From JAJEFO01 sp009843725 (GTDB lineage: Bacteria; Pseudomonadota; Alphaproteobacteria; Rhodobacterales; Rhodobacteraceae), in NCBI GenBank assembly GCA_965243215.1, contig CBDEUJ010000005.1:496001-560000 (forward strand): a DNA stretch of 64,000 nucleotides, written 5' to 3'. A model generated the notes under the pieces. It was not told the DNA's origin, ran no database searches, and saw only the letters and a list, made by a program, of their open reading frames with translations. This document shows positions 27,318 to 35,749 of this stretch, in pieces. The stretch's first letter is position 1. Each line of letters starts with the position of its first letter. The position numbers were made by a program, and so were the translations under genes.

Positions 27318-28051
27318 CGCTCGACTCTCTCCGCGACCAGCGCGCCACGCACCGCGTCCTGATCGAGTTCAACCCACTCGCGCGCAGAAATTGACCGAAA
27401 CCTGATGCGATCGCCGGGTTCGAAGAGAAACTCGGGCATTCTTCCGGGATGAAACGGGCGGGCCGGTGTGCGACCGATGACGTGCCATCCGCTAGGTCCC
27501 TCGATGCTGCCGATGGCGGTTTGCTGCCCGCCGATCGAAATTGAGGATGCAGGAATGCTGGTGCGCGGTTCGGATCGGCGCGGCACCGAAAGGCGTGGAT
27601 CAAGCCCGACTAGATAGCTGAAACCGGGCAGAAAGCCCACCATCGCGACCGAGTACTCGCGGGCGGCATGTGCCTCGACGAGATCACTTGGCGACATGCC
27701 AGCATGCGCCGCCACATGATCGAGATCGATCCCGAAGTCCTGGCCGTAAGCCACCGGAACCTCCCAGAGCCGCCCGGAAGACCCGGCGTCCACATTGGTG
27801 GATGCAAGCCGCATGACGGCGGCTTCGATTTCGCCGACGTCAGCCCTGAGCGGATCGAAAAAGACGGTAGTGGCGCGATAGGTCGGCACGGTCTCCACGA
27901 CGCCGACGAGGCGAAGCTCGTTCAAGGCGGCGTCGAACGCGTGGACACGGGAAACCAGTCCGGCATCGATCCGGTCACCGAACTCGACGGACAAGGCCGA
28001 GTCACCCAGATAGCGGATCACCGGACCATTGACCTCGCAAGCTTCCTTCAT
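27314..28051 (-). CDS. pxpB: 5-oxoprolinase subunit B (AHS1/KipI domain)
   Basis: This 245-residue protein has the KipI/AHS1 landmarks GDSALSVEFGDRIDAGLVSR, VPVAYGQDFGIDLDHVA, MVGFLPGFSYLVGLDPRLSV and SISIGGQQTAIGSIEGPSGW with GRTPARPFHP. Start 28051 was chosen after AGGAACAGGAACC; the long upstream extension of the frame is Arg-rich. It is translationally coupled to pxpC, and 17 bp downstream of the hydroxyacid dehydrogenase gene. Confidence 0.92.
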   Translation of the reverse strand: MKEACEVNGPVIRYLGDSALSVEFGDRIDAGLVSRVHAFDAALNELRLVGVVETVPTYRATTVFFDPLRADVGEIEAAVMRLASTNVDAGSSGRLWEVPVAYGQDFGIDLDHVAAHAGMSPSDLVEAHAAREYSVAMVGFLPGFSYLVGLDPRLSVPRRSEPRTSIPASSISIGGQQTAIGSIEGPSGWHVIGRTPARPFHPGRMPEFLFEPGDRIRFRSISAREWVELDQDAVRGALVAERVER

Positions 28052-28068
28052 GCAGCGGTTCCTGTTCC

Positions 28069-28995
28069 TCAATCGGGAGAATCCATCCCGAGGCCCTCGA
28101 TGACCCTGCGGGCCACCTCGAGCGCCGTCCGCTCTCGCGCCTCGACGGCGGAGCCGCCAATGTGGGGGGTCAGAACGACGTTGGGACAATCCAGGATCGG
28201 GCTGTCACCAGACAATGGCTCGCGGGAGAAGACGTCCAGCCCGGCCGCCGCGATGCGGCCCCCGCGCAGAGCTGCGGCCAGTGCTGCCTCGTCGACCAAG
28301 ACGCCGCGCGCAGTGTTGATCAGGATGGCGTCCGTGCGCAGCTTCGAAAGCAGCGCCTCGTCCAGAACACGTGCACGGCCGGGCAGCCCGTGCAGTGAAA
28401 CGACATGTGCGGTTGCAAGCAGGTCTTCGAGACTCGAAGCGCGCAAAACTCCGTCGGCAGCGAGGTCCGCGTCGCTGGCATGTTTCGAGTGCACGGTCAC
28501 GGCCATGCCCAGCCCCTTTGCAAGTGCCGCCAGCCTTCGCGCCACATGGCCGTAGCCGACGAGACCGAGGCGGCACCCGTACATCTCTCGCTGATGGGGG
28601 CGCTCGCGGAATGACCAGTCGCCGGCGCGCACCGCATGATCGGCGGCAGGAACCCGTCGGGCGCAGGCGAACATCAGCGCGAGCGCATGTTCGGCAACCG
28701 ATTGCGCATTCGTTCCGGGTGTGCTGACCACCCTGATTCCGCGCAGTTCGGCTGCGGCCTTGTCGATGCGATCCGTCCCCGTTCCATGGCTTGCGATGAT
28801 TGACAGGTTTGGCGCCGCCTCGATGGCCTCGGCGGAGAGTCCGCTGTTGCGCGTGATCACCGCTCTGGCGGTCAGCAGGTGGGGCCTGAGGACCGTCAGT
28901 ACCGGCGCAGGGGCCACAAAGACCGAAAGGCCGGAATCTTGCAGCAGTTCCACTCCGCAACGGGCAATGGGCTGCACGACGACGCAGTCGGTCAT
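28069..28995 (-). CDS. D-isomer-specific 2-hydroxyacid dehydrogenase
   Basis: This 308-residue NAD(P)-dependent enzyme has the nucleotide-binding turn CRLGLVGYGHVARRLAALAK. The catalytic residues are Arg in NTARGVLVDEAALAAAL, Glu in GLDVFSREPLSGDSP and His in VVLTPHIGGSAVEA. It would interconvert a 2-oxoacid and a D-2-hydroxyacid. It overlaps the upstream M20 hydrolase gene by 4 bp and precedes pxpB, so it belongs to the same minus-strand operon. The oxidised or reduced product of a transaminated amino acid is a plausible substrate. Confidence 0.9.
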   Translation of the reverse strand: MTDCVVVQPIARCGVELLQDSGLSVFVAPAPVLTVLRPHLLTARAVITRNSGLSAEAIEAAPNLSIIASHGTGTDRIDKAAAELRGIRVVSTPGTNAQSVAEHALALMFACARRVPAADHAVRAGDWSFRERPHQREMYGCRLGLVGYGHVARRLAALAKGLGMAVTVHSKHASDADLAADGVLRASSLEDLLATAHVVSLHGLPGRARVLDEALLSKLRTDAILINTARGVLVDEAALAAALRGGRIAAAGLDVFSREPLSGDSPILDCPNVVLTPHIGGSAVEARERTALEVARRVIEGLGMDSPD

Positions 28996-30290
28996 TTCGG
29001 GATTTCCGGCGGGGACAGGCAGAACCGCATGAGCACCTCCGCACCGACGCTGAAGTCGCTGATGTCCATGTGCTCGTGCGGATTGTGGCTGCCGTTCTCG
29101 TTGCGAAGAAGCAGCATTCCGGTGGGAACACCGAGATCGGCAAAGGTGGCGGCGTCATGGCCCGCGCCGCAGGGCATGTCGAGCACAGGCTGCCGCGCCT
29201 CGTCGGCGGCTTGCCTGAGCCCGGCGATCACGGCCGGGTGCATTCTTGCCGGAGTAGTGGGCGTGCGCGGGCCGAAGTCGAAACTGACGTTTCGGTCATT
29301 CTCGATGGTGGCTGCCATCGCCTTCAGCTCGATCGCGAATTCATCCAGCGAGGCGACGGAGTTGCTGCGAACATCAAGCGAGAACCGCACAAGGCCTGCA
29401 ACCTTGGAGAACGAGGCTTCTTCGGGGTCCGTCGCGATCTCGCCGACAGTGACAGTGAGGTCCTTGGCTTGCTCCTGGAACCGGCGCCACAGCCGGTCAA
29501 GCTCCGCGACCAGTTCGGAAACGGCAAGCACCGCGTCATGGCGCACCTCGCGCGGCGTCGTTCCCGAATGAGCGTAGGCCCCACGGCAGACCGCGCGACG
29601 GAAACGCAGGCTGCCCCTGATATTTGTCACAATCCCGAGCGGCATGTCCTTCAGCACCAGAACCGGGCCCTGTTCGATATGCGGCTCCAGAAACACCGCC
29701 ACGTCTTCCGGAGCCAAATGGTGGCCGCCCAAGGCGACATCGTCAACATGCCCGCCCGCCGCTGCGATGGCCTGTCTCAGGGTCACCCCGTCGCCCGCAC
29801 GCACCACCGTGTCCAGCTCTTGCGCCGTCAGCCTGCCGAAAGCCGCGCGGCTTCCGATGTAGGAGGCTGGAAACCAGGCGCTCTCTTCGGCACGGATCGC
29901 CATCACGGTGATCGGCCAAGGCGGCACCCGACCCGCGGCCACAAGCCCTGAAATCACCGAAAGTCCCATCAGCACGCCCGCGGCTCCGTCGAAATTTCCA
30001 CCTTTGGGCACGGAGTCGAGATGCGAACCGATGATGATCCCCGGCCCATTGGCCTGACCCGGCAGGGTCATGTACTGGTTGCAGGCCGCGTCCGTCTCGG
30101 TCCCAAGCCCCAGCGCCTCGGCTTCCCTTCGGACAATGGCGTGAGCGATCTCCTCACCCGGTCCATAGGACATGCGGGTGATCCCGCGCGTGTCCGACGT
30201 CTGATGGCGCAATTCGGCGAACAGCCGCTCGGCCAGTGCAATGTCCGGCGGAATGTCCGTGCGTTCGAGGGCCAGGGCAGGATTGTTCAT
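28992..30290 (-). CDS. M20-family amidohydrolase (allantoate/N-carbamoyl-amino-acid hydrolase type)
   Basis: This 432-residue protein of the hydantoinase/carbamoylase branch of M20 keeps the dinuclear metal site: GSHLDSVPKGGNFDGAAGV (His, Asp), AIRAEESAWF (Glu), FLEPHIEQGPVL (His) and the terminal NGSHNPHEHMD (His). Family reactions release ammonia and carbon dioxide from N-carbamoyl or ureido amino acids, or open related amides. Start 30290 overlaps the GntR stop (ATGA), making the regulator the first gene of this operon. Confidence 0.88.
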   Translation of the reverse strand: MNNPALALERTDIPPDIALAERLFAELRHQTSDTRGITRMSYGPGEEIAHAIVRREAEALGLGTETDAACNQYMTLPGQANGPGIIIGSHLDSVPKGGNFDGAAGVLMGLSVISGLVAAGRVPPWPITVMAIRAEESAWFPASYIGSRAAFGRLTAQELDTVVRAGDGVTLRQAIAAAGGHVDDVALGGHHLAPEDVAVFLEPHIEQGPVLVLKDMPLGIVTNIRGSLRFRRAVCRGAYAHSGTTPREVRHDAVLAVSELVAELDRLWRRFQEQAKDLTVTVGEIATDPEEASFSKVAGLVRFSLDVRSNSVASLDEFAIELKAMAATIENDRNVSFDFGPRTPTTPARMHPAVIAGLRQAADEARQPVLDMPCGAGHDAATFADLGVPTGMLLLRNENGSHNPHEHMDISDFSVGAEVLMRFCLSPPEIPK

Positions 30291-30943
30291 CGCCGGCTTA
30301 GCCGAGCCATAATGCTGGCCCGAACCTGTTCGAGGTGCAGTGCCATTGCCCCGGCGGTCTTCTCGCCATCGCCAAGGCGAAGTGCGGCGATGATGTCCAG
30401 ATGTTCCCGGCAGGTCACGACCGCACGTTCCGGGAGGGTCTTCAGGTCGAAGATCTGAGTCTTTCGGCGCAGGTTGCGCACGATGGCCGACAGTTGCGCG
30501 TTGCCGGCAGAATCCGAGATCAGGTTGTGCAGCGTGTCGTCGATCCAGCGAGTCTGGGACCGGTCCATGCCGCACCCGGTTGCATCCGCCATGTCGATTG
30601 CGCTGTGCAGCGAGCGCTCCAGTTCATCGAGCGCCGCGTGGTCGACCTTGCCCGCCGCCATGCGTGAGACCGCCGGCTCCAGCAGGGCGCGGACCTCCAG
30701 CGCGTCGAGGAACTCGTCAATGTGCATCTGCTTGATCTGTACGCCCATCCGTCCTTGACGGACCAGCAGCCCCTCGGCCTCCAGCATCAACAAGGCGTCC
30801 CGCACAGGGGTGCGGGACATTCCAAGCATGTCTGCCAGCTGACGTTCGTTCAACTGCTCGCCGGGCCGTGTCTTGCCCGAAAGTATCAAGTCAAGGATCT
30901 GCTGATACGCCCTCGGCGCAAGCCTCTGGTCTTGAACGTTCAA
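30287..30943 (-). CDS. GntR-family (FadR subfamily) transcriptional regulator
   Basis: This 218-residue protein has an N-terminal winged helix (GKTRPGEQLNERQLADMLGM, SRTPVRDALLMLEAEGLLVR) and a C-terminal all-helical FCD ligand domain with the metal-type His pattern (TLHNLI, CREHLDIIAAL, ALHLEQVRASI). The TTG codon at 30941-30943 is the best start because AGGAGGT lies 9 nt upstream; the frame opens earlier at another TTG (31000) without a ribosome site. It heads the minus-strand operon GntR, M20, 2-hydroxyacid dehydrogenase, pxpB, pxpC and probably represses itself, the divergent peptide-transport operon and the amidotransferase unit through TGGTATACCA sites. Confidence 0.88.
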   Translation of the reverse strand: MNVQDQRLAPRAYQQILDLILSGKTRPGEQLNERQLADMLGMSRTPVRDALLMLEAEGLLVRQGRMGVQIKQMHIDEFLDALEVRALLEPAVSRMAAGKVDHAALDELERSLHSAIDMADATGCGMDRSQTRWIDDTLHNLISDSAGNAQLSAIVRNLRRKTQIFDLKTLPERAVVTCREHLDIIAALRLGDGEKTAGAMALHLEQVRASIMARLSRR

Positions 30944-31135
30944 GTCGGTGGACCTCCTGCCTGTCCAGTCCGGAAAGGACTTATCTGGTGGAAAGCTCAA
31001 GTCTCAAGCCCCTTTATGGCCGGACGGATCCGTTCAAAGAGAGTTCCTTACTCGGCGCCACGGCAACCCGCCGGAACATGGCACAGGGTCGGAACAGATT
31101 TGCAGCGCCCGTCATGCGCGCTGGTATTCGCATGG

Positions 31136-31164
31136 TTGACGGATGGTATACCATCCCATAGGCT
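31136..31164 (+). promoter_or_regulatory. Promoter with embedded GntR operator, copy 2
   Basis: TTGACG (31136-31141) and TAGGCT (31159-31164) are 17 bp apart. The spacer contains the perfect 16-bp palindrome GGATGGTATACCATCC (31141-31156), whose core TGGTATACCA matches the site at 25468-25477. Binding there would block the promoter of the M24/ABC operon that starts at 31211. Confidence 0.65.
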
Positions 31165-31210
31165 TTTTTGGAAGTCACGGGCGGCGAACAGGGGGGAACG
31201 GACGCAGGAC

Positions 31211-32389
31211 ATGTCGACTGAACCGTGCGCAGCCACGCCGTTCCCGCGGGAGGAGCATCTGTCAAGGCAGGCGCGCCTGAGATCCGAACTTGGGCGCCGG
31301 GGCCTGGATGCCATGCTTGTGTTCGCCCAGGAAAGCCACTTCTGGCTGACCGGCTACGACACCGGGGGCTACGTCTTCTTCCAATGCGCGGTGATAACAG
31401 CGGATGACCGCCCGATCGTCCTGTTGACCCGCCGCCCTGATCTGGTTCAGGCGCGTCGAACCAGCACAATCGAGGACATTCGAATCTGGTGGGATGCCGA
31501 CGACGCCAATCCGGCAATTGACCTGAAGTCAATCCTGGAGGAGCTGCACCTGAAGGGCGGGCGCATCGGAATCGAGCTGAACACCCACGGCCTGACCGGC
31601 TGGAACCTATGGCGGGTGCAGCATGCCTTGGATGGCTGGTGCACGTTGGTCGATGACGACCACGTGATCCGCCGGCTCCGGCTGATCAAGTCGCCGGGAG
31701 AAATCGCCTATACCCGCAAGGCGGCGGAAATCCTCGACCGGTCGTTGGAGGCGGTGATCGCGGCCTCTCGCCCGGGCATCCTGGACAGTGAAATCAAGGC
31801 GGCCTACCTGACCTCGATCCTGCAGGATGGCGCGGACATGCCGCCCAATCCACCGCTGTTCAATTCGGGGCCGCGTGCCGTGTACGGGCGCGGCGTGTCA
31901 GAGCCTCGACGGATCGAGTCGCAGGACCAGATCCTCGTCGAATACCCGGTCGCCTATCGCCGTTACAACGTGAAGACGGAATGGACCATCCTGTTCGGCG
32001 ACGTGCCGGCGGAGCATCGCATGATGTACGATGTCGCCCGCGAAACACTGCACCGGATGACGGAAATCGCGCGCGCCGGAACGACCCTGGGCGAGATATT
32101 TGACGTTCATGCCCAAGGGCTCGACGGCGGCGGCTACAGGAGGCACCGTTACGGGGCGACAGGCTATTCGGTCGGTTGCACGTTCTCTCCAACCAGCATG
32201 GACGTGCCGCCCATGATCTACTCGGGAAACGCAACTGTCTGCGAACCAGGGATGACGCTGTTCTACCATGTCATGATTGGAGACAGCGACACAGGCCACG
32301 GGATGGGCGTCGGCCATACGCTCCTGGTGACCGAAGGAGCGCCGGAAGTGCTGACCGCCCTGCCCGACGACCTGACAGTGGTACACTGA
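31211..32389 (+). CDS. M24-family hydrolase (creatinase-like), paralogue 1
   Basis: This 392-residue pita-bread protein begins MSTEPCAATPFPREEHLSRQ. The creatinase N-domain has LGRRGLDAMLVFAQESHFWL, and the catalytic domain ends in MDVPPMIYSG, CEPGMTLFYHVMIG and TGHGMGVGHTLLV. The first metal-Asp position reads QILVEYPVAYRRYN, so a dinuclear metal site is unlikely. It is strikingly similar to the M24 protein at 38635-39846 at the other end of the same operon. Start 31211 has AGGA just upstream; the frame is open earlier but without family sequence. It leads the operon into the ABC transporter, so it probably acts on the imported compound. Confidence 0.83.
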   Translation: MSTEPCAATPFPREEHLSRQARLRSELGRRGLDAMLVFAQESHFWLTGYDTGGYVFFQCAVITADDRPIVLLTRRPDLVQARRTSTIEDIRIWWDADDANPAIDLKSILEELHLKGGRIGIELNTHGLTGWNLWRVQHALDGWCTLVDDDHVIRRLRLIKSPGEIAYTRKAAEILDRSLEAVIAASRPGILDSEIKAAYLTSILQDGADMPPNPPLFNSGPRAVYGRGVSEPRRIESQDQILVEYPVAYRRYNVKTEWTILFGDVPAEHRMMYDVARETLHRMTEIARAGTTLGEIFDVHAQGLDGGGYRRHRYGATGYSVGCTFSPTSMDVPPMIYSGNATVCEPGMTLFYHVMIGDSDTGHGMGVGHTLLVTEGAPEVLTALPDDLTVVH

Positions 32390-32407
32390 CGCGACGACAA
32401 TCGAACC

Positions 32408-32426
32408 GTCCGGTCCGTAGCCGGAC
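32408..32426 (+). other. Intercistronic hairpin
   Basis: GTCCGG (32408-32413) pairs with CCGGAC (32421-32426) around a 7-nt loop, between the M24 gene and the binding-protein gene. Such stems often protect the highly expressed binding-protein message from exonucleases or tune relative expression. Confidence 0.4.
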
Positions 32427-32446
32427 AGCAACAAGGAGAACTGGAA

Positions 32447-33982
32447 ATGTCATTCTACCATATCCCACGTCGAAGCGCGCTTCTGGCCATGGCGCTGGCG
32501 CTGGCCATGCCAAACCTGGGCGCGGCTCAGGACGATCCGAAAATGGGGGGCACGCTCAAGATCAGCCATTCCACACGGATCGCGACGCTGAACGTGCTGT
32601 CTCTTTCGGGGCCGGCCGAATACCCGGTGATCGACATGGCCTATTCCGGCCTGACGCGGATCGGCCCCGACAGCCAGCCGATGCCGGACCTGGCCGAGAG
32701 CTGGGAGGGCAGTGCCGATGCCACCGAGTTCGTCTTCCACCTTCGCGAAGGCGTGACCTTTCATGACGGGACGCCAGCGACGGCCTCGGACGTGGTCGCC
32801 ACTTACGAGGCGATCCTGAATCCCGACATCCCGGCCTCGGCCGCATCGGTGCTGAACATGATCGACACCGTCGAGGCGGTTGACGACCTGACCGTGAAGT
32901 TCAGCCTCAAGACGCCGTTTGCCGACTTCCCGACATCAACCGCGCACGCCAACGCGCGAATCATGTCGGAAGAGGCGCTGGCCGGCGATCATGCGCTGCT
33001 CGACACAGTCGTGAACGGCACCGGGCCCTTCAAGATGGAAAGCTATGACAGCGCACGGATTACCCGGCTGGTGCGAAACGATGACTACTTCATCGAGGGC
33101 AAGCCCTACCTCGACGCCGTCGAGATGCACCTGTTCCCGGATCTGGCGGCGGAAACCACGAACTTCCTGTCCGGCGACATCGACGTGATGCTGCTGGTCC
33201 AGCAAGCCGACTACGAACGCATTTCAAGCGCACCTGGAGTGAATGCGTTGCGGGTCCCCTCGGGTCGCTACGTGAACGTGGTGATGCGCTTCGACCAGGA
33301 GCCATTCGACGATCTCCGCGTGCGCGAGGCGCTGGCCTATGCAATTGACCGCCAGCTCCTCGTCGACCTCGTGCTCGAGGGGCTCGGCCGGCCTGCGCAT
33401 GACAACATCCTGTCACCGGAGTTCAAGTTCCGCATCGACACGCCGGCGAAGAACTACGATCCGGAAAGGGCGAAGGCGCTTCTGGCCGAGGCCGGCTATC
33501 CCGATGGCCTCCAGCTCGATCTCGTAGCCTCGAACCGCCCGGCGATCCGGGCGCAGGTGGCAATCGCGATCAAGCAGATGGCATTGCCGGCAGGCTTCGA
33601 CATCAATGTCGAGACCATGCCGCACGACACGTACCTCGCCAACGTCTGGCGCAAGGGTGGCTTCTACATGGCCTACTGGGGGATGCAGCCGACCGAAGAC
33701 GCGACCTTCAACCTGCTCCTGACCTCCAATGCTTCCTACGAGGACACTGGCTGGATGAACGCGGAGTTCGACGCACTGGTGCAGGCGGGTCGTTCGACCA
33801 CGATCGAGTCGGAGCGGGCGAATGCCTACACGAAGGCCCAGGAACTGATGCTCGCCGAACTGCCCTACATCATCGCGTTCTACGAGGACGTCCTGACGGC
33901 CAGCAAGGAGCATGTGCAGGGCTACACGTTGAACCCGATCAACCGGTACTTCTACCTGGAAAGCGTCTGGCTAGACGAATGA
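32447..33982 (+). CDS. ABC transporter substrate-binding protein, family 5 (peptide/nickel type)
   Basis: This 511-residue periplasmic protein has a cleavable Sec signal (ALLAMALALAMPNLGAAQ). The family 5 body has LNVLSLSGPAEYPVIDMAYS, EFVFHLREGVTFHDGTPATA, VNGTGPFKMESYD and RVREALAYAIDRQLLVDLVL. AAGGAG 7 nt before the ATG fixes the start. It binds the substrate for the downstream permeases. The context of M24, M20 and aldolase genes points to dipeptides or N-acylated amino acids, not to nickel. Confidence 0.93.
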   Translation: MSFYHIPRRSALLAMALALAMPNLGAAQDDPKMGGTLKISHSTRIATLNVLSLSGPAEYPVIDMAYSGLTRIGPDSQPMPDLAESWEGSADATEFVFHLREGVTFHDGTPATASDVVATYEAILNPDIPASAASVLNMIDTVEAVDDLTVKFSLKTPFADFPTSTAHANARIMSEEALAGDHALLDTVVNGTGPFKMESYDSARITRLVRNDDYFIEGKPYLDAVEMHLFPDLAAETTNFLSGDIDVMLLVQQADYERISSAPGVNALRVPSGRYVNVVMRFDQEPFDDLRVREALAYAIDRQLLVDLVLEGLGRPAHDNILSPEFKFRIDTPAKNYDPERAKALLAEAGYPDGLQLDLVASNRPAIRAQVAIAIKQMALPAGFDINVETMPHDTYLANVWRKGGFYMAYWGMQPTEDATFNLLLTSNASYEDTGWMNAEFDALVQAGRSTTIESERANAYTKAQELMLAELPYIIAFYEDVLTASKEHVQGYTLNPINRYFYLESVWLDE

Positions 33983-33986
33983 CCAC

Positions 33987-34937
33987 GTGACACTAGGTTA
34001 CCTTGTCCGGCGTCTTCTGGCGGTAATCCTGGTCCTGTTTGTCGTGACTTTCGCGGTCTTCGCGATCACGATGATTCTGCCGGGAAACGCTGCCGTGATG
34101 ATCCTGGGCGAGTACGGAACGGAAGAGGCCGTGGCTGCGATGGAGCGCAGGCTCGGCCTCGACCGGCCTTGGTACATTCAGTATTTCGACTGGATCGGGG
34201 GCATCTTGCGCGGCGACCTGGGCCAGTCGCTGCGCCTGTCATTGCCGGTGGCCGACGTGGTTGGCGATGCGTTCTGGAATTCCGCCTCGCTGGCCGTGAC
34301 GGCACTGGTATCGGTCACGGTCATCGCCATTCCGCTGGGCGTCCTGGCGGCCATCAAGCGCGGCACCGTGGCCGATCTCATCATCGGCATCTTTTCCTAC
34401 ATCGGCGCCTCAATGCCGGAATTCGTGACCGCAACGCTGCTTCTGATCTTCCTTGCGGGACCGGCACTGGGGCTCTTCCCGGCAGGCGGGTTCGTCTCCC
34501 CGGGCGAAAGCCTGGGAGGCTTCTCATCGCATGTGGTCCTGCCTGCGGCCACGCTCGGCCTGATACTGACAGCGCATATCTCGCGCCAGGTGCGGTCGGA
34601 GATGTCCGAGGTCCTGTCCAGCGATTACATTCGCGCGGCGCGGCTGAAAGGGTTGCGCGAACGCCGCGTCATCCGCCGCCATGCTCTGCCAAACTCGCTG
34701 GCCCCGGCCGTAGCGGTGATCTCGCTCGACATCGGGTATCTTCTGGGCGGAATCATCGTGGTTGAGGAGATCTTCGCCTGGCCCGGGCTCGGGCGCCTTC
34801 TGATCTACGCGTTGGAGAACCGTGACCTTCCGGTCATTCAGGCAATCACCTTGGTTCTCGCGACGGTCTACGCGCTGTCAAACCTTCTGTCAGACATCGT
34901 GATCGCCATCCTCGACCCGCGGGTGCGCTATGCCTAA
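33987..34937 (+). CDS. ABC transporter permease, DppB type
   Basis: This 316-residue inner-membrane protein starts with GTG at 33987. It has an N-terminal membrane helix, five further helices and the EAA loop SSDYIRAARLKGLRERRVIR followed by HALPNSLAPAVAVI. It is the first permease of the dipeptide-type importer. Only 4 bp separate it from the binding-protein gene, and it overlaps the second permease by 8 bp. Confidence 0.92.
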   Translation: MTLGYLVRRLLAVILVLFVVTFAVFAITMILPGNAAVMILGEYGTEEAVAAMERRLGLDRPWYIQYFDWIGGILRGDLGQSLRLSLPVADVVGDAFWNSASLAVTALVSVTVIAIPLGVLAAIKRGTVADLIIGIFSYIGASMPEFVTATLLLIFLAGPALGLFPAGGFVSPGESLGGFSSHVVLPAATLGLILTAHISRQVRSEMSEVLSSDYIRAARLKGLRERRVIRRHALPNSLAPAVAVISLDIGYLLGGIIVVEEIFAWPGLGRLLIYALENRDLPVIQAITLVLATVYALSNLLSDIVIAILDPRVRYA

Positions 34938-35748
34938 CGCGTTCCGGACGGCCGCTGGCATGACCGGGCTCGGCCTGCTGCTGCTCGTCATGGGTGCGGC
35001 AACTCTCGGGCCGTTTCTGGCACCCTACGATCCGCAGGCCTTCCATCCCGCCGCGCGCCTGCAGGGACCGTCGGCAGCGCATTGGCTGGGCACCGATCAG
35101 TTCGGTCGCGATCTGCTGTCCCGGCTGCTGAACGGCGCGCCTTCGACAGTCTTCTTTGGCCTTGGTGCCACGATGTTGGGTGTGGGCGCGGGCAGCATGA
35201 TCGGCGTGATTGCGGGTACCGCGGGCGGATGGATCGACAGCGTCATCATGCGCATCCTGGATGGGTTGCTGGCAGTGCCCGAACTGCTCTTCACGCTGCT
35301 CATCGTCACCTTTCTCGGCGGCGGCATGGGACAGGCGATGTTGGCGGTCGCCATCGCCTTCACCCCGGGGATGGCGCGGATCGCGCGCAGTTCGGTTCTG
35401 TCGATCCGGACCCGGGAGTATGTGCTCGCCGCCGTCGCGCGCGGCGAGCGCTCGCACTACATCGTCCTGCGCGAGGTCCTGCCCAATGCGGTCGGGCCGA
35501 TCATCGTCGAGGCAACCATCCGCGTGGCCTTCGCCATCATGATTGGCGCCACGCTGGGCTTTCTCGGGCTGGGTGCCCAGCCGCCTTCGACAGAGTGGGG
35601 CCTGATGGTCGCCGAAGCGCGGCAGTTCATGTTCCGGAATGCCTGGACCGTGGCCGTGCCCGGCGTCGCGATTGCCATGGCGGCCATGGGGTTCAACCTC
35701 TTCGGCGATGCGCTGCGCGACAGCCTCGACCCAAGACGGAGCCGCTGA
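34930..35748 (+). CDS. ABC transporter permease, DppC type
   Basis: This 272-residue permease has the DppC hallmark HWLGTDQFGRDLLSRLLNGA and the EAA loop REYVLAAVARGERSHYIVLR then EVLPNAVGPIIVEAT, ending FLGLGAQPPSTEWGLMVAEA and GDALRDSLDPR. It forms the membrane pore with the preceding permease. The next gene starts with GTG 1 bp after its stop. Confidence 0.92.
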   Translation: MPNAFRTAAGMTGLGLLLLVMGAATLGPFLAPYDPQAFHPAARLQGPSAAHWLGTDQFGRDLLSRLLNGAPSTVFFGLGATMLGVGAGSMIGVIAGTAGGWIDSVIMRILDGLLAVPELLFTLLIVTFLGGGMGQAMLAVAIAFTPGMARIARSSVLSIRTREYVLAAVARGERSHYIVLREVLPNAVGPIIVEATIRVAFAIMIGATLGFLGLGAQPPSTEWGLMVAEARQFMFRNAWTVAVPGVAIAMAAMGFNLFGDALRDSLDPRRSR

Positions 35749-35749
35749 G

